Below, one piece after another: positions 1 through 9,691 of a DNA stretch of 61,473 nt. Below the pieces are notes generated by a model. That model ran no database searches and had not been told where the DNA came from. It worked only from the letters and a program-made list of their open reading frames with translations. Source of the stretch: Ferdinandcohnia sp036965165 (lineage in GTDB: Bacteria > Bacillota > Bacilli > Bacillales > Bacillaceae_L); contig NZ_JBALOX010000067.1 of assembly GCF_036965165.1 (NCBI RefSeq), positions 1 to 61,473 of the forward strand. The letters are read 5' to 3'. Position numbers and translations under genes: made by a program. Positions within the stretch are counted from its first letter, which is position 1. Each line of letters starts with the position of its first letter.

Positions 1-113
1 AAGGGTGAACTCCTAGTCTTTTCGTGTGTCTTATTCAAAAAACGATGGTCAAAATCATGAAATCCATAACATGGAAATATCCCTCAATCTACACAAATCA
101 ATCCTGTCATGGC

Positions 114-165
114 GACGCATATATCAGCCAGGTGACGCAAAAATCTAGAAATCGACGCAAATCCG
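114..165. repeat. Short GACGCAAA array, 20-bp period (cut by gap)
   Basis: The octamer GACGCA(A/T)A occurs at 114, 134 and 154, exactly 20 bp apart, and then the sequence runs into the N gap. It is the same repeat as the longer array at 10392-10602. Spacers such as 'tctagaaat' here resemble 'tcgagaaat' and 'tcaagaaat' there. A 20-bp period cannot keep a reading frame, so it is not a peptide repeat. Function unknown. Confidence 0.75.
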
Positions 166-347
166 NNNNNNNNNNNNNNNNNNNNNNNNNNNNNNNNNNN
201 NNNNNNNNNNNNNNNNNNNNNNNNNNNNNNNNNNNNNNNNNNNNNNNNNNNNNNNNNNNNNNNNNNNNNNNNNNNNNNNNNNNNNNNNNNNNNNNNNNNN
301 NNNNNNNNNNNNNNNNNNNNNNNNNNNNNNNNNNNNNNNNNNNNNNN
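166..347. other. Assembly gap (182 N)
   Basis: A run of N lies between a GACGCAAA array on its left and a CAAACAA-palindrome repeat element on its right. Both are multicopy in this window, so the gap is probably a repeat-caused break in the assembly. Translations crossing it are meaningless. Confidence 0.98.
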
Positions 348-505
348 CAAACAAACGTTTGTTTAGCAGTCTATTCCACTATTGCCGTGGAATTAAGATT
401 TCAATCAATCGTTTGTTTAAATTGATTTTGCCTAGAAAAGAAGTTAGTAGTGTGAGCTGTTATACCTTTAGTTTAGTAGCCTACTATAGGTTCAAGAGGT
501 TAAAC
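348..505 (+). repeat. Intergenic palindrome element, copy 1
   Basis: The element has two CAAACAA/TTGTTTG-type palindromes (about 348-363 and 401-417). They are followed by a conserved tail reading 'gctgttatacctttagtttagtag' in part and ending in CCTACTATAGG. Related copies lie at about 15986, 18528, 23044, 28855 (inverted) and 30720. From 506 to 717 I see only AT-rich DNA that must hold the promoter of the two-component operon. Confidence 0.6.
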
Positions 506-717
506 TGATAAATAATTAGGTATGGGTCTCGTATCACAGATAAGTCATTTTAACTAATTAAATACATAGGCTATTGAAAGTAAAAAAAGTTATAACCCGT
601 TAAACAAATCAAAGCTTTACCAAAAAATCTACTATTTAATTTCGAATTAGTTTGCTATACAGTATAGGAAAAGGTTTTCAAATAATGATAGATAGTTAAA
701 TGCGGGTGAAGCGTAGA

Positions 718-2502
718 ATGATTAAATCTTTATTAAATCTCTCGATAAAAACGAAATTGATGATTTTTTTCACAATTATTGTGCTCATTCCGTTAGTGTT
801 GCTGGGGAGTTTTACATACCAGAAGTCATCGGAGATTGTTAAAGAGCAGGTGAGTGAAAAGGTTCTCGAACGATTGATTCAAATTAATAAAAACCTGACG
901 TTTTTCACGAAAGATATGGAGCAGGTGAGTAATTATTTATATCGAAATGAAACGCTACAAGAAGTATTGTTGAAGCCAGGGAATCGAAGTGATTATGAAA
1001 AATATGAAGACTTTACGAATATTTCTTCACTATTTAGCACGGTCAAGGGTTCGAAGAATTGGAATCTTTATATGTATGTCATCGGTTTAAATGGGGATCG
1101 CTATTTTACTGGTGAGTTTCTCCCTGACCATTATGATCATTATGTGAATAATTGGGGGATATTTAGAAAGGCAAGTGAGGCAAACGGTGCGTTAGTGTGG
1201 GATACACACTATACAATCCGAAAGGTGGAAGACCAGAATATTGTTTTAAGTGCGGGAAGACTCATCAAACATACCAAGACAGGCGAACCTCTGGGATATC
1301 TGGTTATTGATGTAATGGAATCGACGATAGCGGAAATCTATCAACAAAAAACAAATGATATATCCCAGTTGTTTCTATTAGATAAAAATGGGTATGTTAT
1401 TTCGGGATACCCGAGTAAGGCGACGATTGGAATGAAGCTCGAACATCCCTCACTTTCTTCTATTCTAGAAGGGAATCAAGGGTACACAAGGACGGAATGG
1501 GAAAAGCAGCCTTCGATATTAGTTTATGATACGAGTGAAAACTCACAGTACAAAATTGCGACCTACATTCCTGAGAGCGAAGTAACGAAAAATAGTAATT
1601 TAATAGGTTATATTACAATCATTGTTGCGATTCTTAGTTTTCTAATGGCGATTTGGTTGTCCTATTTTTTCTCAAAAACATTAACCAATCCTATACTGCG
1701 GCTGAATCGGTTATTCAAAAAGGTAGAAACCGGAGATCTAACCGTTCAATATCAGTCTGACTATCGAGATGAGATTGGTTCTCTTGGAAAAAACTTTAAC
1801 CACATGGTGTCGCAACTTAGTAAACTAATCACTGAAAGTATTGAAAAGAAAACCTTGCTTCAAGAGGCTGAAATCAAGGCGCTCCGTGCTCAAATCAATC
1901 CACATTTTCTATATAATACCTTAGAAACAATTAGCGCAATAGCAAAGCTTGAGAAGGTGAATATTGTCAGTGACATGTCGGTTGCACTTGGAGAGATGAT
2001 GCGCTACTCCATTAAAAAGGAACAACAATTCGTTCCAATGGAGGAGGACCTGCGTCTAGTAGACTATTATTTATTTATCCAAAAAGTTAGGTTTCAAGAG
2101 AAAGTCAATGTCAATCTACGTGTAGAGCCGTCTGTCAAAAACTACTATATTCCTCCGCTTCTGATTCAGCCACTTATTGAGAATGCCATTAATCATGGCC
2201 TTGAAATGAAGGTGGGAACGGGAGACCTTCAAATTGAGATTTATGAGGAGAACAATCTACTTTGGATTAAAGTAAAGGATAATGGAATAGGGATGGACGA
2301 AGAAACCTTAAATCGAATACGTAACATGGTAACTCTAGTTAAAAATGATAATCATACCCAAATTGGTCTTGAGAACGTTAGAAGAAGAATCGAATTGTTA
2401 TTTGGTAAAGAATATGGACTTATGATTACGAGTATAAAGAATGTGGGAACTACGGTCTTGCTAAAGCTCCCAATTCTACATGAGAGGGGGAGTGTGCTTT
2501 GA
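718..2502 (+). CDS. YesM-type sensor histidine kinase
   Basis: Membrane sensor kinase that should phosphorylate the response regulator encoded next. A first TM segment lies at about residues 10-31, followed by an extracellular sensing region of about 260 residues and a second TM at about 294-318. Then come a HAMP linker, a His_kinase domain with QINPHFLYNTLE (His about 396) and a C-terminal HATPase with NHGLE and DNGIGMD. This is the LytS/YesM architecture that Bacilli use to sense sugars and related solutes. I place the start at ATG 718 because GGTGA sits 9 bases upstream; the in-frame ATG at 700 has no ribosome binding site. The stop overlaps the next start (TTGA). The ligand is likely the substrate of the downstream ABC transporter (inference). 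Confidence 0.9.
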   Translation: MIKSLLNLSIKTKLMIFFTIIVLIPLVLLGSFTYQKSSEIVKEQVSEKVLERLIQINKNLTFFTKDMEQVSNYLYRNETLQEVLLKPGNRSDYEKYEDFTNISSLFSTVKGSKNWNLYMYVIGLNGDRYFTGEFLPDHYDHYVNNWGIFRKASEANGALVWDTHYTIRKVEDQNIVLSAGRLIKHTKTGEPLGYLVIDVMESTIAEIYQQKTNDISQLFLLDKNGYVISGYPSKATIGMKLEHPSLSSILEGNQGYTRTEWEKQPSILVYDTSENSQYKIATYIPESEVTKNSNLIGYITIIVAILSFLMAIWLSYFFSKTLTNPILRLNRLFKKVETGDLTVQYQSDYRDEIGSLGKNFNHMVSQLSKLITESIEKKTLLQEAEIKALRAQINPHFLYNTLETISAIAKLEKVNIVSDMSVALGEMMRYSIKKEQQFVPMEEDLRLVDYYLFIQKVRFQEKVNVNLRVEPSVKNYYIPPLLIQPLIENAINHGLEMKVGTGDLQIEIYEENNLLWIKVKDNGIGMDEETLNRIRNMVTLVKNDNHTQIGLENVRRRIELLFGKEYGLMITSIKNVGTTVLLKLPILHERGSVL

Positions 2503-3629
2503 TCAAAATGGTGATTGCGGATGATGAGTGTCTCATTCGTAAGAGATTAATAGAAACAATAGATTGGAAGGAGCTCGGGATCACAGTTTGTGGTGCTGCA
2601 TCAAATGGGATCGAAGCATTAGAACTCGTCAAAAAGGAATCACCCCATTTGTTACTTACAGATATTCGGATGCCTGGCTTAAGTGGATTAGAGCTCATTG
2701 AGAAAATGGTGGACGTGAATAAGGGTATGAAAACTATTATCTTGACGGGATTTAGTGAATTTGCCTATGCTCAGCAAGCAATTAAACTAGGGGTCCATGA
2801 TTTCCTTGTAAAACCAATTGATGAAAAGGAACTTATGAAAAGTATCAAGAAAATCACCACAGAAATTCAAAAGCAGAATGAAGAGAAAATGAGATTGCAA
2901 ATCTTATCCGTGTTAAAAGGGGATAAAGAATACATGGATGAGAGTTTCCAAGACGATTCTCACTATTTTATACAATACCGACTCCTTACTTTTGAAAGTG
3001 AAGACTTAATAGATTCAACCTTTTTAGATGACCTGCAATATCAAAATATTATGCTAGAAAACAAGCACGGGATTGGGATTTTATATAACCTAGACAATGA
3101 AGAGCTTAATAAAGTAAAAAAGATCTTTGAAGAGTACAAAATGTTCGGAGGCTGTAGTCAGCTTTCTAGCAATCCACAAGAATTGCAAGTCTTATATACA
3201 CAAGCCAACATTGCGAGAGATCAGAGTAGAATCGAAGGAAAGCCAGGTTGTTTGTTTTTTGAACAGATAGATAACCCGATTCAAATGAAAGAAATGTTAG
3301 ACGTTATACACTCCCATTACCACGAGCAGATTACATTACACGATCTGGCAAATCGATTTTATATTTCAGACAGTTATTTGAGTCGGATTTTTAAACAGTA
3401 TACAGGGAAAAACTTTATCGATTATCTAACGGATTTGCGAATCAGCAAGGCGAAAGAACTTCTCCATCATTCGACATTAAAGACCAATGAAATTAGCAAA
3501 TCTGTCGGTTACGCTGACCAGCGCTATTTTAGTCAAATTTTTAAAAAGTTTACTGGACACACACCATCTGAGTTTAAAGCCATAGGAAAGAAATCTGAAC
3601 ATCGCATAGAGGGAGACCTCCATCGTTAA
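2499..3629 (+). CDS. YesN-type response regulator, AraC-family output
   Basis: Two-component response regulator of 376 residues. The receiver domain has the acidic pair D8/D9, phospho-acceptor D55 in LLLTDIRMPG and conserved K105 in FLVKPID. A middle region of no known fold follows, then a C-terminal AraC-type double helix-turn-helix (about 270-365) with the DSYLSRIFKQYTG and YFSQIFKKFTG helices. The TTG start is supported by GAGGGGGA 8-9 bases upstream and by the 4-base overlap with the kinase gene. It probably activates the ABC transporter operon that begins about 130 bp downstream, behind a terminator and its own regulatory region. Confidence 0.92.
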   Translation: MIKMVIADDECLIRKRLIETIDWKELGITVCGAASNGIEALELVKKESPHLLLTDIRMPGLSGLELIEKMVDVNKGMKTIILTGFSEFAYAQQAIKLGVHDFLVKPIDEKELMKSIKKITTEIQKQNEEKMRLQILSVLKGDKEYMDESFQDDSHYFIQYRLLTFESEDLIDSTFLDDLQYQNIMLENKHGIGILYNLDNEELNKVKKIFEEYKMFGGCSQLSSNPQELQVLYTQANIARDQSRIEGKPGCLFFEQIDNPIQMKEMLDVIHSHYHEQITLHDLANRFYISDSYLSRIFKQYTGKNFIDYLTDLRISKAKELLHHSTLKTNEISKSVGYADQRYFSQIFKKFTGHTPSEFKAIGKKSEHRIEGDLHR

Positions 3630-3631
3630 GT

Positions 3632-3661
3632 AGAGACTGCTTGATTGCAAGTCTCTTTTTA
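3632..3661 (+). terminator. Intrinsic terminator after the response regulator
   Basis: AGAGACT (3632-3638) pairs with AGTCTCT (3650-3656), followed by five or more T. It separates the two-component pair from the transporter genes. Confidence 0.8.
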
Positions 3662-3698
3662 TACGAAAAATATTAAACATTTTGGAAATAATCCCTCG

Positions 3699-3713
3699 TT
3701 GTAATCGCTTCCA
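3699..3713 (+). promoter_or_regulatory. cre site (CcpA operator)
   Basis: TTGTAATCGCTTCCA matches the B. subtilis cre consensus WTGNAANCGNWNNCW at every defined position. It lies 50 bases upstream of the binding-protein start. CcpA control would point to a carbon source, rather than iron, as the transported substrate. The match is seen directly; the regulation is inferred. Confidence 0.6.
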
Positions 3714-3762
3714 TATAAATTTACACTTACAGTGTTCCAATTAAAAACAAGGGGGAAATTTT

Positions 3763-4797
3763 GTGAAAAAGCTATTCATGTTATGTCTTACACTTTTGCT
3801 AGCTTTGGCTGTAGCCGCTTGTAGTGGCAAGGAAGAGAGTGGGGCTGGTGCAAAAGAAGATAGTGGTAAAAAAAGCGATACGGTAACAGTGTACTCACCA
3901 CACCAGACGGAAGTCATAAACCCAATTATAAAGGAATTCCAGGACAAAACGGGAATAAAGGTTGAACTAGTTTCAAGTGGAACCGGTGAACTATTAAACC
4001 GTGTTCAAGCTGAATCTGCTAATCCACTTGGAGATGTATTCTGGGGCGGTGGTGCTGAGTCACTAGAAGCATTCAAGTCACACTTTGAAGCATATGAAGT
4101 TGCTGACGATGCATCGATTCCAGATGCATATAAGAGTTCTGAAAATCTATGGACAGGCTTTTCTGCCTTACCAATGGTTATTATGTTAAATAAAGATATG
4201 GTAACAGGAGCTGATGTTCCAAAATCTTGGGAAGATCTATTAGATAATAAGTGGAAGGGTAAAATTGCATATGCAGACCCTGCTAAATCTGGTTCTTCTT
4301 ATACGCAGTTAGTTACAATGCTTACTGCATTCAATAGCCAAAATGACGGTTGGGATTTTGCGAAAGAATTCGTGGCAAACCTTGATGGAAAAATTCTAAG
4401 TGGTTCTAGTATGGTTTATAAAGGTGTTGCGGATGGAGAGTTTCCATTAGGTGTAACTCTTGAAGAAGCCGCATACCGTTACATCGCCGGTGGAGCAAAT
4501 GTAGATGTTGTTTATCCTAGTGAAGGAACTTCTGCAGTTCCAGACGGCATGGCTGTAATTAAAGGAGCAAAAAATAAAGAAAATGCTGAGAAGTTCTTAG
4601 ATTTCTTAGCGAGCAAAGAAGTTCAAGAATTAATCGTTTCTGAGTTCAATAGACGTTCCGTTCGTGATGATGTAAATGCACCGGAAGGATTACCAGCAAC
4701 AAAGGATATTCCAATGGTTGATTACGATTTCAACTGGGCATCTGAAAATCAAGACGATGTAATGAAAAAATTCCAAGATATAGTAATCGGTAAATAA
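3763..4797 (+). CDS. ABC transporter substrate-binding lipoprotein (AfuA/FbpA-like)
   Basis: Extracellular solute-binding lipoprotein of 344 residues. The signal peptide ends in a lipobox LAVAAC with the lipidated Cys at residue 20, then a Ser/Gly/Lys-rich linker. The mature part (VTVYSPHQTEVINPIIKEF, later GDVFWGGGAE) is typical of the binding-protein class that takes ferric ion, 2-aminoethylphosphonate, thiamine or hexose phosphates. The GTG start has GGGGGAA 7 bases upstream. It heads the transporter genes behind a cre site, which favours an organic substrate such as a sugar phosphate. The exact ligand cannot be read from sequence. Confidence 0.88.
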   Translation: MKKLFMLCLTLLLALAVAACSGKEESGAGAKEDSGKKSDTVTVYSPHQTEVINPIIKEFQDKTGIKVELVSSGTGELLNRVQAESANPLGDVFWGGGAESLEAFKSHFEAYEVADDASIPDAYKSSENLWTGFSALPMVIMLNKDMVTGADVPKSWEDLLDNKWKGKIAYADPAKSGSSYTQLVTMLTAFNSQNDGWDFAKEFVANLDGKILSGSSMVYKGVADGEFPLGVTLEEAAYRYIAGGANVDVVYPSEGTSAVPDGMAVIKGAKNKENAEKFLDFLASKEVQELIVSEFNRRSVRDDVNAPEGLPATKDIPMVDYDFNWASENQDDVMKKFQDIVIGK

Positions 4798-4802
4798 TAG
4801 TT

Positions 4803-4836
4803 AGAGAGAATCGTTTTTCGTAACGATTCTCTCTTT
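4803..4836 (+). terminator. Attenuating hairpin between binding protein and ATPase
   Basis: A perfect 13-bp stem, AGAGAGAATCGTT (4803-4815) with AACGATTCTCTCT (4822-4834), is followed by a short T run. Such a hairpin after the binding-protein gene is a usual way to make more binding protein than membrane components. Confidence 0.7.
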
Positions 4837-4857
4837 AAATAGGAAGGATGTAAAGCA

Positions 4858-5964
4858 GTGACACAAGTAAAAATTAATCAAGTATCTAAATACTTTGGAG
4901 ATATAAAAGGGGTAGACAACGCAACAATCAACATTCAAGATGGCGAATTCTTCACATTATTAGGGCCGAGTGGATGTGGTAAAACGACTTTGCTGCGCAC
5001 ATTAGCGGGATTTTACCGTCAGGAAGAGGGGGATATCTATTTCGATGAAACATGTATTAATGATATGCCCACCCATAAAAGAAACATCGGAATGGTCTTC
5101 CAAAGCTATGCAATCTTTCCACATATGACGGTTTTCGAAAACGTAGCATATGGACTAAAAGCCCGCAAAGTTGGGAAACAAGACATTCAAAAAAGAGTAA
5201 TGGAAGCACTTGAAATGGTGGAATTGGCGCATTTAAAAGATCGTCAGCCATCTGATATGAGTGGTGGGCAACAACAACGTATTGCTCTTGCCAGAGCAAT
5301 TGTTATCCACCCTGGTCTATTGTTGATGGATGAACCACTTTCAAACCTTGATGCAAAGCTCCGTTTAAAAATGAGATCCGATATTCGTGAACTACAAAAA
5401 CGACTGAATATAACAACCATTTATGTTACCCATGACCAAGAGGAAGCATTAGCGGTTTCGGACCGTATTGCTGTGTTAAGTAACGGGAAAATTCAACAAA
5501 TTGGTAAGCCTCATGAAATTTATTTGACTCCAAAAAATAAATTTGTAGCCAATTTTATTGGCTCAACTAATTTCCTTCAAGCTCGTGTCGCTGGCAGTGG
5601 GAATGCTATGCTTGTGGAACTTGAGGGTGTCCAGTATCCAATCACTTTAACTAAAACCTATAGCGGGGAAGTCGTGTATTCTGTGCGTCCAGAACAAATC
5701 AAAGTCATACGTGATACAAAACCTGCACAAGGGCCAGTTGTCAAAGGGAAGGTCATTGAAGCTGTGTTCTTGGGTGAAAAAGTTGAGTATAAAATAAAGC
5801 TGGATACGACTGGTGAAGAGATACAGGTTCATGAGCATGCCGTTCCTTATTATCAACTAATGGCAGAGGGTGAGGAAGTTACGCTTTATTTAAACCCTGA
5901 AGAGGCAGTTGTGTATACAGTGGACGGAGAGGAGGCGCTAAATCTCCATGGAAACTCAAACTAA
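4858..5964 (+). CDS. ABC transporter ATP-binding protein (FbpC/AfuC-like)
   Basis: Cytoplasmic ATPase of 368 residues that powers import with the preceding lipoprotein and the following permease. Walker A is GPSGCGKTT at residues 36-44, the signature is MSGGQQQR and Walker B is LLLMDEP, followed by the D-loop SNLDAKL and the switch His in VTHDQEEA. The C-terminal third is a TOBE-like domain, as in ferric, spermidine and sugar-phosphate importers. It starts with GTG behind AGGAAGG. Its end overlaps the permease start by 17 bases, so the two are translationally linked. Confidence 0.92.
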   Translation: MTQVKINQVSKYFGDIKGVDNATINIQDGEFFTLLGPSGCGKTTLLRTLAGFYRQEEGDIYFDETCINDMPTHKRNIGMVFQSYAIFPHMTVFENVAYGLKARKVGKQDIQKRVMEALEMVELAHLKDRQPSDMSGGQQQRIALARAIVIHPGLLLMDEPLSNLDAKLRLKMRSDIRELQKRLNITTIYVTHDQEEALAVSDRIAVLSNGKIQQIGKPHEIYLTPKNKFVANFIGSTNFLQARVAGSGNAMLVELEGVQYPITLTKTYSGEVVYSVRPEQIKVIRDTKPAQGPVVKGKVIEAVFLGEKVEYKIKLDTTGEEIQVHEHAVPYYQLMAEGEEVTLYLNPEEAVVYTVDGEEALNLHGNSN

Positions 5965-7624
5965 TGTAGCAAGAACGAAACGAGTAAAGAGGATAAAATG
6001 GGATTTTTGGAACGTTGTAATAATAGCGGGCCTTCTGTTCATGCTTCTGTTTTTACTTTATCCTTTGTTTAACATTTTAATAAAAAGTTTTTATTATGAA
6101 GGTAAATTTAGTCTAGAAACCTATAAGGATTTTTTCACACTTAAGTATTATTACGGTGCATTACTTAATAGTTTCCTTGTTTGTATTTCAGCAACATTTT
6201 TTGCCACACTAATCGGTGTTCCAGTTGCTTATATTATGACGAGGTTTGATATCCCGTTTAAGGGACTTATTCACATTTTAATTATTTTAACACTATTGTC
6301 TCCCCCATTCATTGGTGCGTACTCATGGATCCTTATGCTCGGAAACAACGGATATGTAACAAACTTTCTTCATGACCTAGGAATCAATGTGAAATCGATA
6401 TATGGATTACACGGAATGATTTGGGTGTTTACGATCCAGTTTTATCCGCATATTTATTTGTATGTGTCAGGAGCATTAAAAACAGTTGATAGTTCACTTG
6501 AAGAAGCGGCAGAAAGCTTAGGAAGTCAAAGATGGAGAAAACTTCGTACTGTCACACTTCCACTTATTTTCCCAACCCTTTCTACGGGAGCGCTAATGGT
6601 GTTCATGGCTTCCTTTGCAGACTTTGGTACGCCAATGCTACTAGGGCAAGGAATTAAAGTATTGCCGATTTTAGCTTATGAGCAGTTCATTAGTGAGATG
6701 GGCTCTAACCCTGCAATGGCAAGCACGCTTAGTATTATTCTTCTTGTGATTAGTACGAGTATTCTCTTCCTACAAAGGTATTTGGTAACTAGAAAAAGTT
6801 TCTCAATGAGCTCAATGCGCCCACCAAAGGTGATCAAATTAAAGCCATTACAGAAATTTTTTGCGCTTGCATTTATTTTTATCGTTGTAGGAATTTCAAT
6901 GATTCCGCAAGCAACCGTGATCACGACATCTTTCCTAAAAACAAACGGTCCTGTCTTTACGAATCAATTTAGTCTAGATAGCTATCGTGAAATTTTATTT
7001 AAAGTTCCACAGGCCATTTTGCATACATTCACATACTCAAGTATTGCGATTGTGATAATGGTGATTGCGGGCTTGCTACTCTCCTATGTAACTGTACGGA
7101 GAAGTTCGAGGCTTACATCATTATTAGACGCCTTTATTATGATTCCGTATGTCATTCCGGGGACAGTGCTTGGGATAAGTCTGATCATTGCTTTTAATAA
7201 ACCGCCTATGGTGCTGACAGGAACGTGGATTATTTTAGTGATCGCCTACGTCATTCGTAAATTGCCTTATACAATGCGTTCAAGTACGGCAATTCTATAT
7301 CAAATTGATAAAAGTGTTGAAGAGGCATCCATTAGTTTAGGTGTTCCGCCAATGAAGACATTCTTTAAAACGACTGCGGTTCTGATGTTACCCGGTGTGC
7401 TTTCAGGGGCCATTTTGAGTTGGGTAACAACGATAAATGAATTGAGTTCGACAATTGTTTTATATGCAGGACATACTGCAACCATTACTGTAACAATCTA
7501 TCGTGAGGTATTTACAGCAAACTTCGGTACTGCTGCAGCCCTTGCATCAATCCTGTCATTCTGTACCATTCTATCCCTAATTGTAGTTAATTTATTGTCA
7601 GGTAAAAAGGGAATCACGATGTAA
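5948..7624 (+). CDS. ABC transporter permease, fused double domain (FbpB/AfuB-like)
   Basis: Integral membrane permease of 558 residues with about 12 TM helices. It is a head-to-tail fusion of two BPD_transp_1 domains, as in FbpB and AfuB. Two EAA loops contact the ATPase: EEAAESLGSQRWRKL in the first half and EEASISLGVPPMKTF in the second. A GGAGG motif lies about 11 bases before the ATG, inside the end of the ATPase gene. It forms the membrane part of the importer with genes 3763-5964. Confidence 0.92.
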   Translation: METQTNVARTKRVKRIKWDFWNVVIIAGLLFMLLFLLYPLFNILIKSFYYEGKFSLETYKDFFTLKYYYGALLNSFLVCISATFFATLIGVPVAYIMTRFDIPFKGLIHILIILTLLSPPFIGAYSWILMLGNNGYVTNFLHDLGINVKSIYGLHGMIWVFTIQFYPHIYLYVSGALKTVDSSLEEAAESLGSQRWRKLRTVTLPLIFPTLSTGALMVFMASFADFGTPMLLGQGIKVLPILAYEQFISEMGSNPAMASTLSIILLVISTSILFLQRYLVTRKSFSMSSMRPPKVIKLKPLQKFFALAFIFIVVGISMIPQATVITTSFLKTNGPVFTNQFSLDSYREILFKVPQAILHTFTYSSIAIVIMVIAGLLLSYVTVRRSSRLTSLLDAFIMIPYVIPGTVLGISLIIAFNKPPMVLTGTWIILVIAYVIRKLPYTMRSSTAILYQIDKSVEEASISLGVPPMKTFFKTTAVLMLPGVLSGAILSWVTTINELSSTIVLYAGHTATITVTIYREVFTANFGTAAALASILSFCTILSLIVVNLLSGKKGITM

Positions 7625-7687
7625 TACCTGGTTCTCTATCTACGATATAATAATACATATGATTGTATAGGAAAGATAGGGACCGTT

Positions 7688-8827
7688 ATGATGAGAAAAA
7701 TTCTTCTAGTAAGTAGCATAATTGTAGGTGTTTTGTTAAGTATCGTTCTATATTCACTAAAGCCGGAGGAGGATTTGAATCGCCAAACAGCCAAAGATCA
7801 AACACTTGTCATTTGGACATCCTCACCAGCTACAGTTGATATTGCAAAAGAATTTCAACAAGAAAATGAAAATATAGAGGTGGTTACAAGGATAGTGGAT
7901 GACCCACAAATGTTGCTAGAGGAACTATCCATTGCCGAATCGGCAGACCAACCACCCCATCTTGCTGAAATACCTTCATTTTATGGACTAGGTTCATTAG
8001 TTCAGTCAGGGGCACTGGTACAGGTAGAGCAATTGCTTGATCAGGAAATGAAACGGGACCTTGTTCATGGCATGGAAAAAAGGTTTACCTATGACGCGAA
8101 GCTGTGGGCGATCCCGCTTGGGTATGAAATACCTTTGCTCTATATGAACGATAACGTAGTACCGAAAGATAATGTAGGTAGTACGATTAACGACATTTTT
8201 AAAACTGGTCAATGGGTTCATGAGAATAACAAATCTATTTGGGGGATGAATTCCGATACACTCTACCCATGGTATATACAGAATCTGTTAAAGGAAGAAG
8301 GTCTTGAGGAGACACAGTTGGAGGAATCGTTATGGTATAAAGCGAGGGCTGAGTATGGGCTATTACCCCCATATACGTACCATTTAGCGATTACACAATT
8401 TGTAAACAGCAAGGGTGGAATTCTCCTAAGTACCTCTCGAAATATATGGTTATTTGAAAAATTAATCGGAACGAAATTTAAATTTAGTACCTCGCAACTC
8501 CCGATTGATCAAAAAAACATCATCCCGAATGGCAATGGATTAGTTGTAATGAAAGAGACATCCTCAGAAGATGTGGTTTCAAAATTTATCTCATATATTC
8601 TTCAAGATGAAAAGCTAGAGGATTATGCAAAGAAAGAAAACCTAATTCCAGCATATAAGAAAAACATAAATAGTTCTGGCTTTCTAAAGGAATATCGCCA
8701 GTATCCCGGCTACCAAAAAGCCATTCTGAATAGTTTACAGGCCGAAGGAGAGTATCCATTCGTGGGGGATGATGAGGTATGGGAGCAGCTGAAGAAGAAC
8801 GATAAAAATCTAATGGAACAAAGGTGA
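7688..8827 (+). CDS. Membrane-tethered extracellular solute-binding protein
   Basis: A second binding-protein-like product of 379 residues (ORF numbering). An N-terminal hydrophobic helix (about residues 4-23) is not followed by a lipobox Cys, so it looks anchored by an uncleaved TM segment rather than a lipid. The body (LVIWTSSPATVDIAKEFQQENENI, in part) resembles family 1 sugar-binding proteins such as YtcQ/YesO. It follows a complete importer with its own binding protein. It could therefore present ligand to the YesM-type kinase rather than serve transport (inference). ATG 7688 and ATG 7691 are both possible; AGGGA at 7678-7682 fits 7691 slightly better. Confidence 0.75.
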   Translation: MMRKILLVSSIIVGVLLSIVLYSLKPEEDLNRQTAKDQTLVIWTSSPATVDIAKEFQQENENIEVVTRIVDDPQMLLEELSIAESADQPPHLAEIPSFYGLGSLVQSGALVQVEQLLDQEMKRDLVHGMEKRFTYDAKLWAIPLGYEIPLLYMNDNVVPKDNVGSTINDIFKTGQWVHENNKSIWGMNSDTLYPWYIQNLLKEEGLEETQLEESLWYKARAEYGLLPPYTYHLAITQFVNSKGGILLSTSRNIWLFEKLIGTKFKFSTSQLPIDQKNIIPNGNGLVVMKETSSEDVVSKFISYILQDEKLEDYAKKENLIPAYKKNINSSGFLKEYRQYPGYQKAILNSLQAEGEYPFVGDDEVWEQLKKNDKNLMEQR

Positions 8828-8833
8828 TGTCAA

Positions 8834-9691
8834 ATGGCTATAACAATGGTTGAATCACTATCGAAAGGGAAGCTAGGAGACCCTTTGTTATGTGAAGATT
8901 TGTTTGTTTGTACGGACGACTTTGTGGCTATCGTGGATGGTGCCACTAATGTATCTGGTAAAAAGATGAATGACAAAACACCAGGAAGACTGGCAGCGGA
9001 GATTGTGAAAGCAACAATAGAAACCTTACCAAGAGAAGTTTCGATGCAAAACATGGTCTCTGCTATCAATGATAACCTCCAACAGACCTATGAAGAAATA
9101 GGATTAATAGAGGAGATTAAAAAGCATGCATGGATGGCACCTACTGCAAGCCTAATTGTGTATAGTGATCATTACAAGGAGGTTTGGCAAATCGGTGATT
9201 GTCAATGCATCGTGGATGGCGATTTGTATAAAAATGATAAGATCATCGATGATATTACGGCTAATGCAAGATCGCTATACCTAGAAGCTGAAATAAAAAA
9301 AGGTAAAACAATCGATGAATTATTGGTGGATGACCCAGGCTGGAAGTTTATCCAGGAATTAATTCAGCAACAATACTATATGCAAAATGATCTTGAAAAC
9401 CAGTATGGATTCGAAATCATTAATGGTTTCCCTGTTGATTTTTCAAAAGTAAAGATCATTGAAGTGTCTCCAACTACGGAATATATAGTACTAGCATCTG
9501 ACGGCTATCCATATGTAAAAGATAGTCTTGAAGAATCGGAAAGAATGCTACAAAAAGTATTAAAGGAAGATCCTCTCTGTTTTAGATTCTATAAGTCAGC
9601 GAAAGGATTAAAGAAAGGGAACCTCTCCTTTGATGACCGCACCTATCTAAAATTTAAAGTGGAAGAGAGGAGTGACAATAATGAGCTATAA
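8834..9691 (+). CDS. Divergent PP2C-like phosphatase (copy A)
   Basis: Soluble protein of 285 residues with the metal-binding motifs of PP2C-type phosphatases in degenerate form: CEDLFVC, VAIVDGATNVSG, IGDCQCIVDG, LASDGYP and GNLSFDDRTY near the C terminus. The Asp residues that hold the metal ions in PP2C are thus retained. The start is ATG 8834, preceded by GGTGATG, with the previous gene ending 6 bases earlier. It is a clear paralogue of the protein at 37983-38813, also beside a carbohydrate-type transport operon. The substrate (phosphoprotein or small phosphorylated metabolite) is unknown. It overlaps the Nudix gene by 11 bases. Confidence 0.72.
   Translation: MAITMVESLSKGKLGDPLLCEDLFVCTDDFVAIVDGATNVSGKKMNDKTPGRLAAEIVKATIETLPREVSMQNMVSAINDNLQQTYEEIGLIEEIKKHAWMAPTASLIVYSDHYKEVWQIGDCQCIVDGDLYKNDKIIDDITANARSLYLEAEIKKGKTIDELLVDDPGWKFIQELIQQQYYMQNDLENQYGFEIINGFPVDFSKVKIIEVSPTTEYIVLASDGYPYVKDSLEESERMLQKVLKEDPLCFRFYKSAKGLKKGNLSFDDRTYLKFKVEERSDNNEL

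Noticed and set aside
24..425. ORFs across the first N gap
   Set aside because: They consist mostly of unknown residues and short flanks of repeat DNA.
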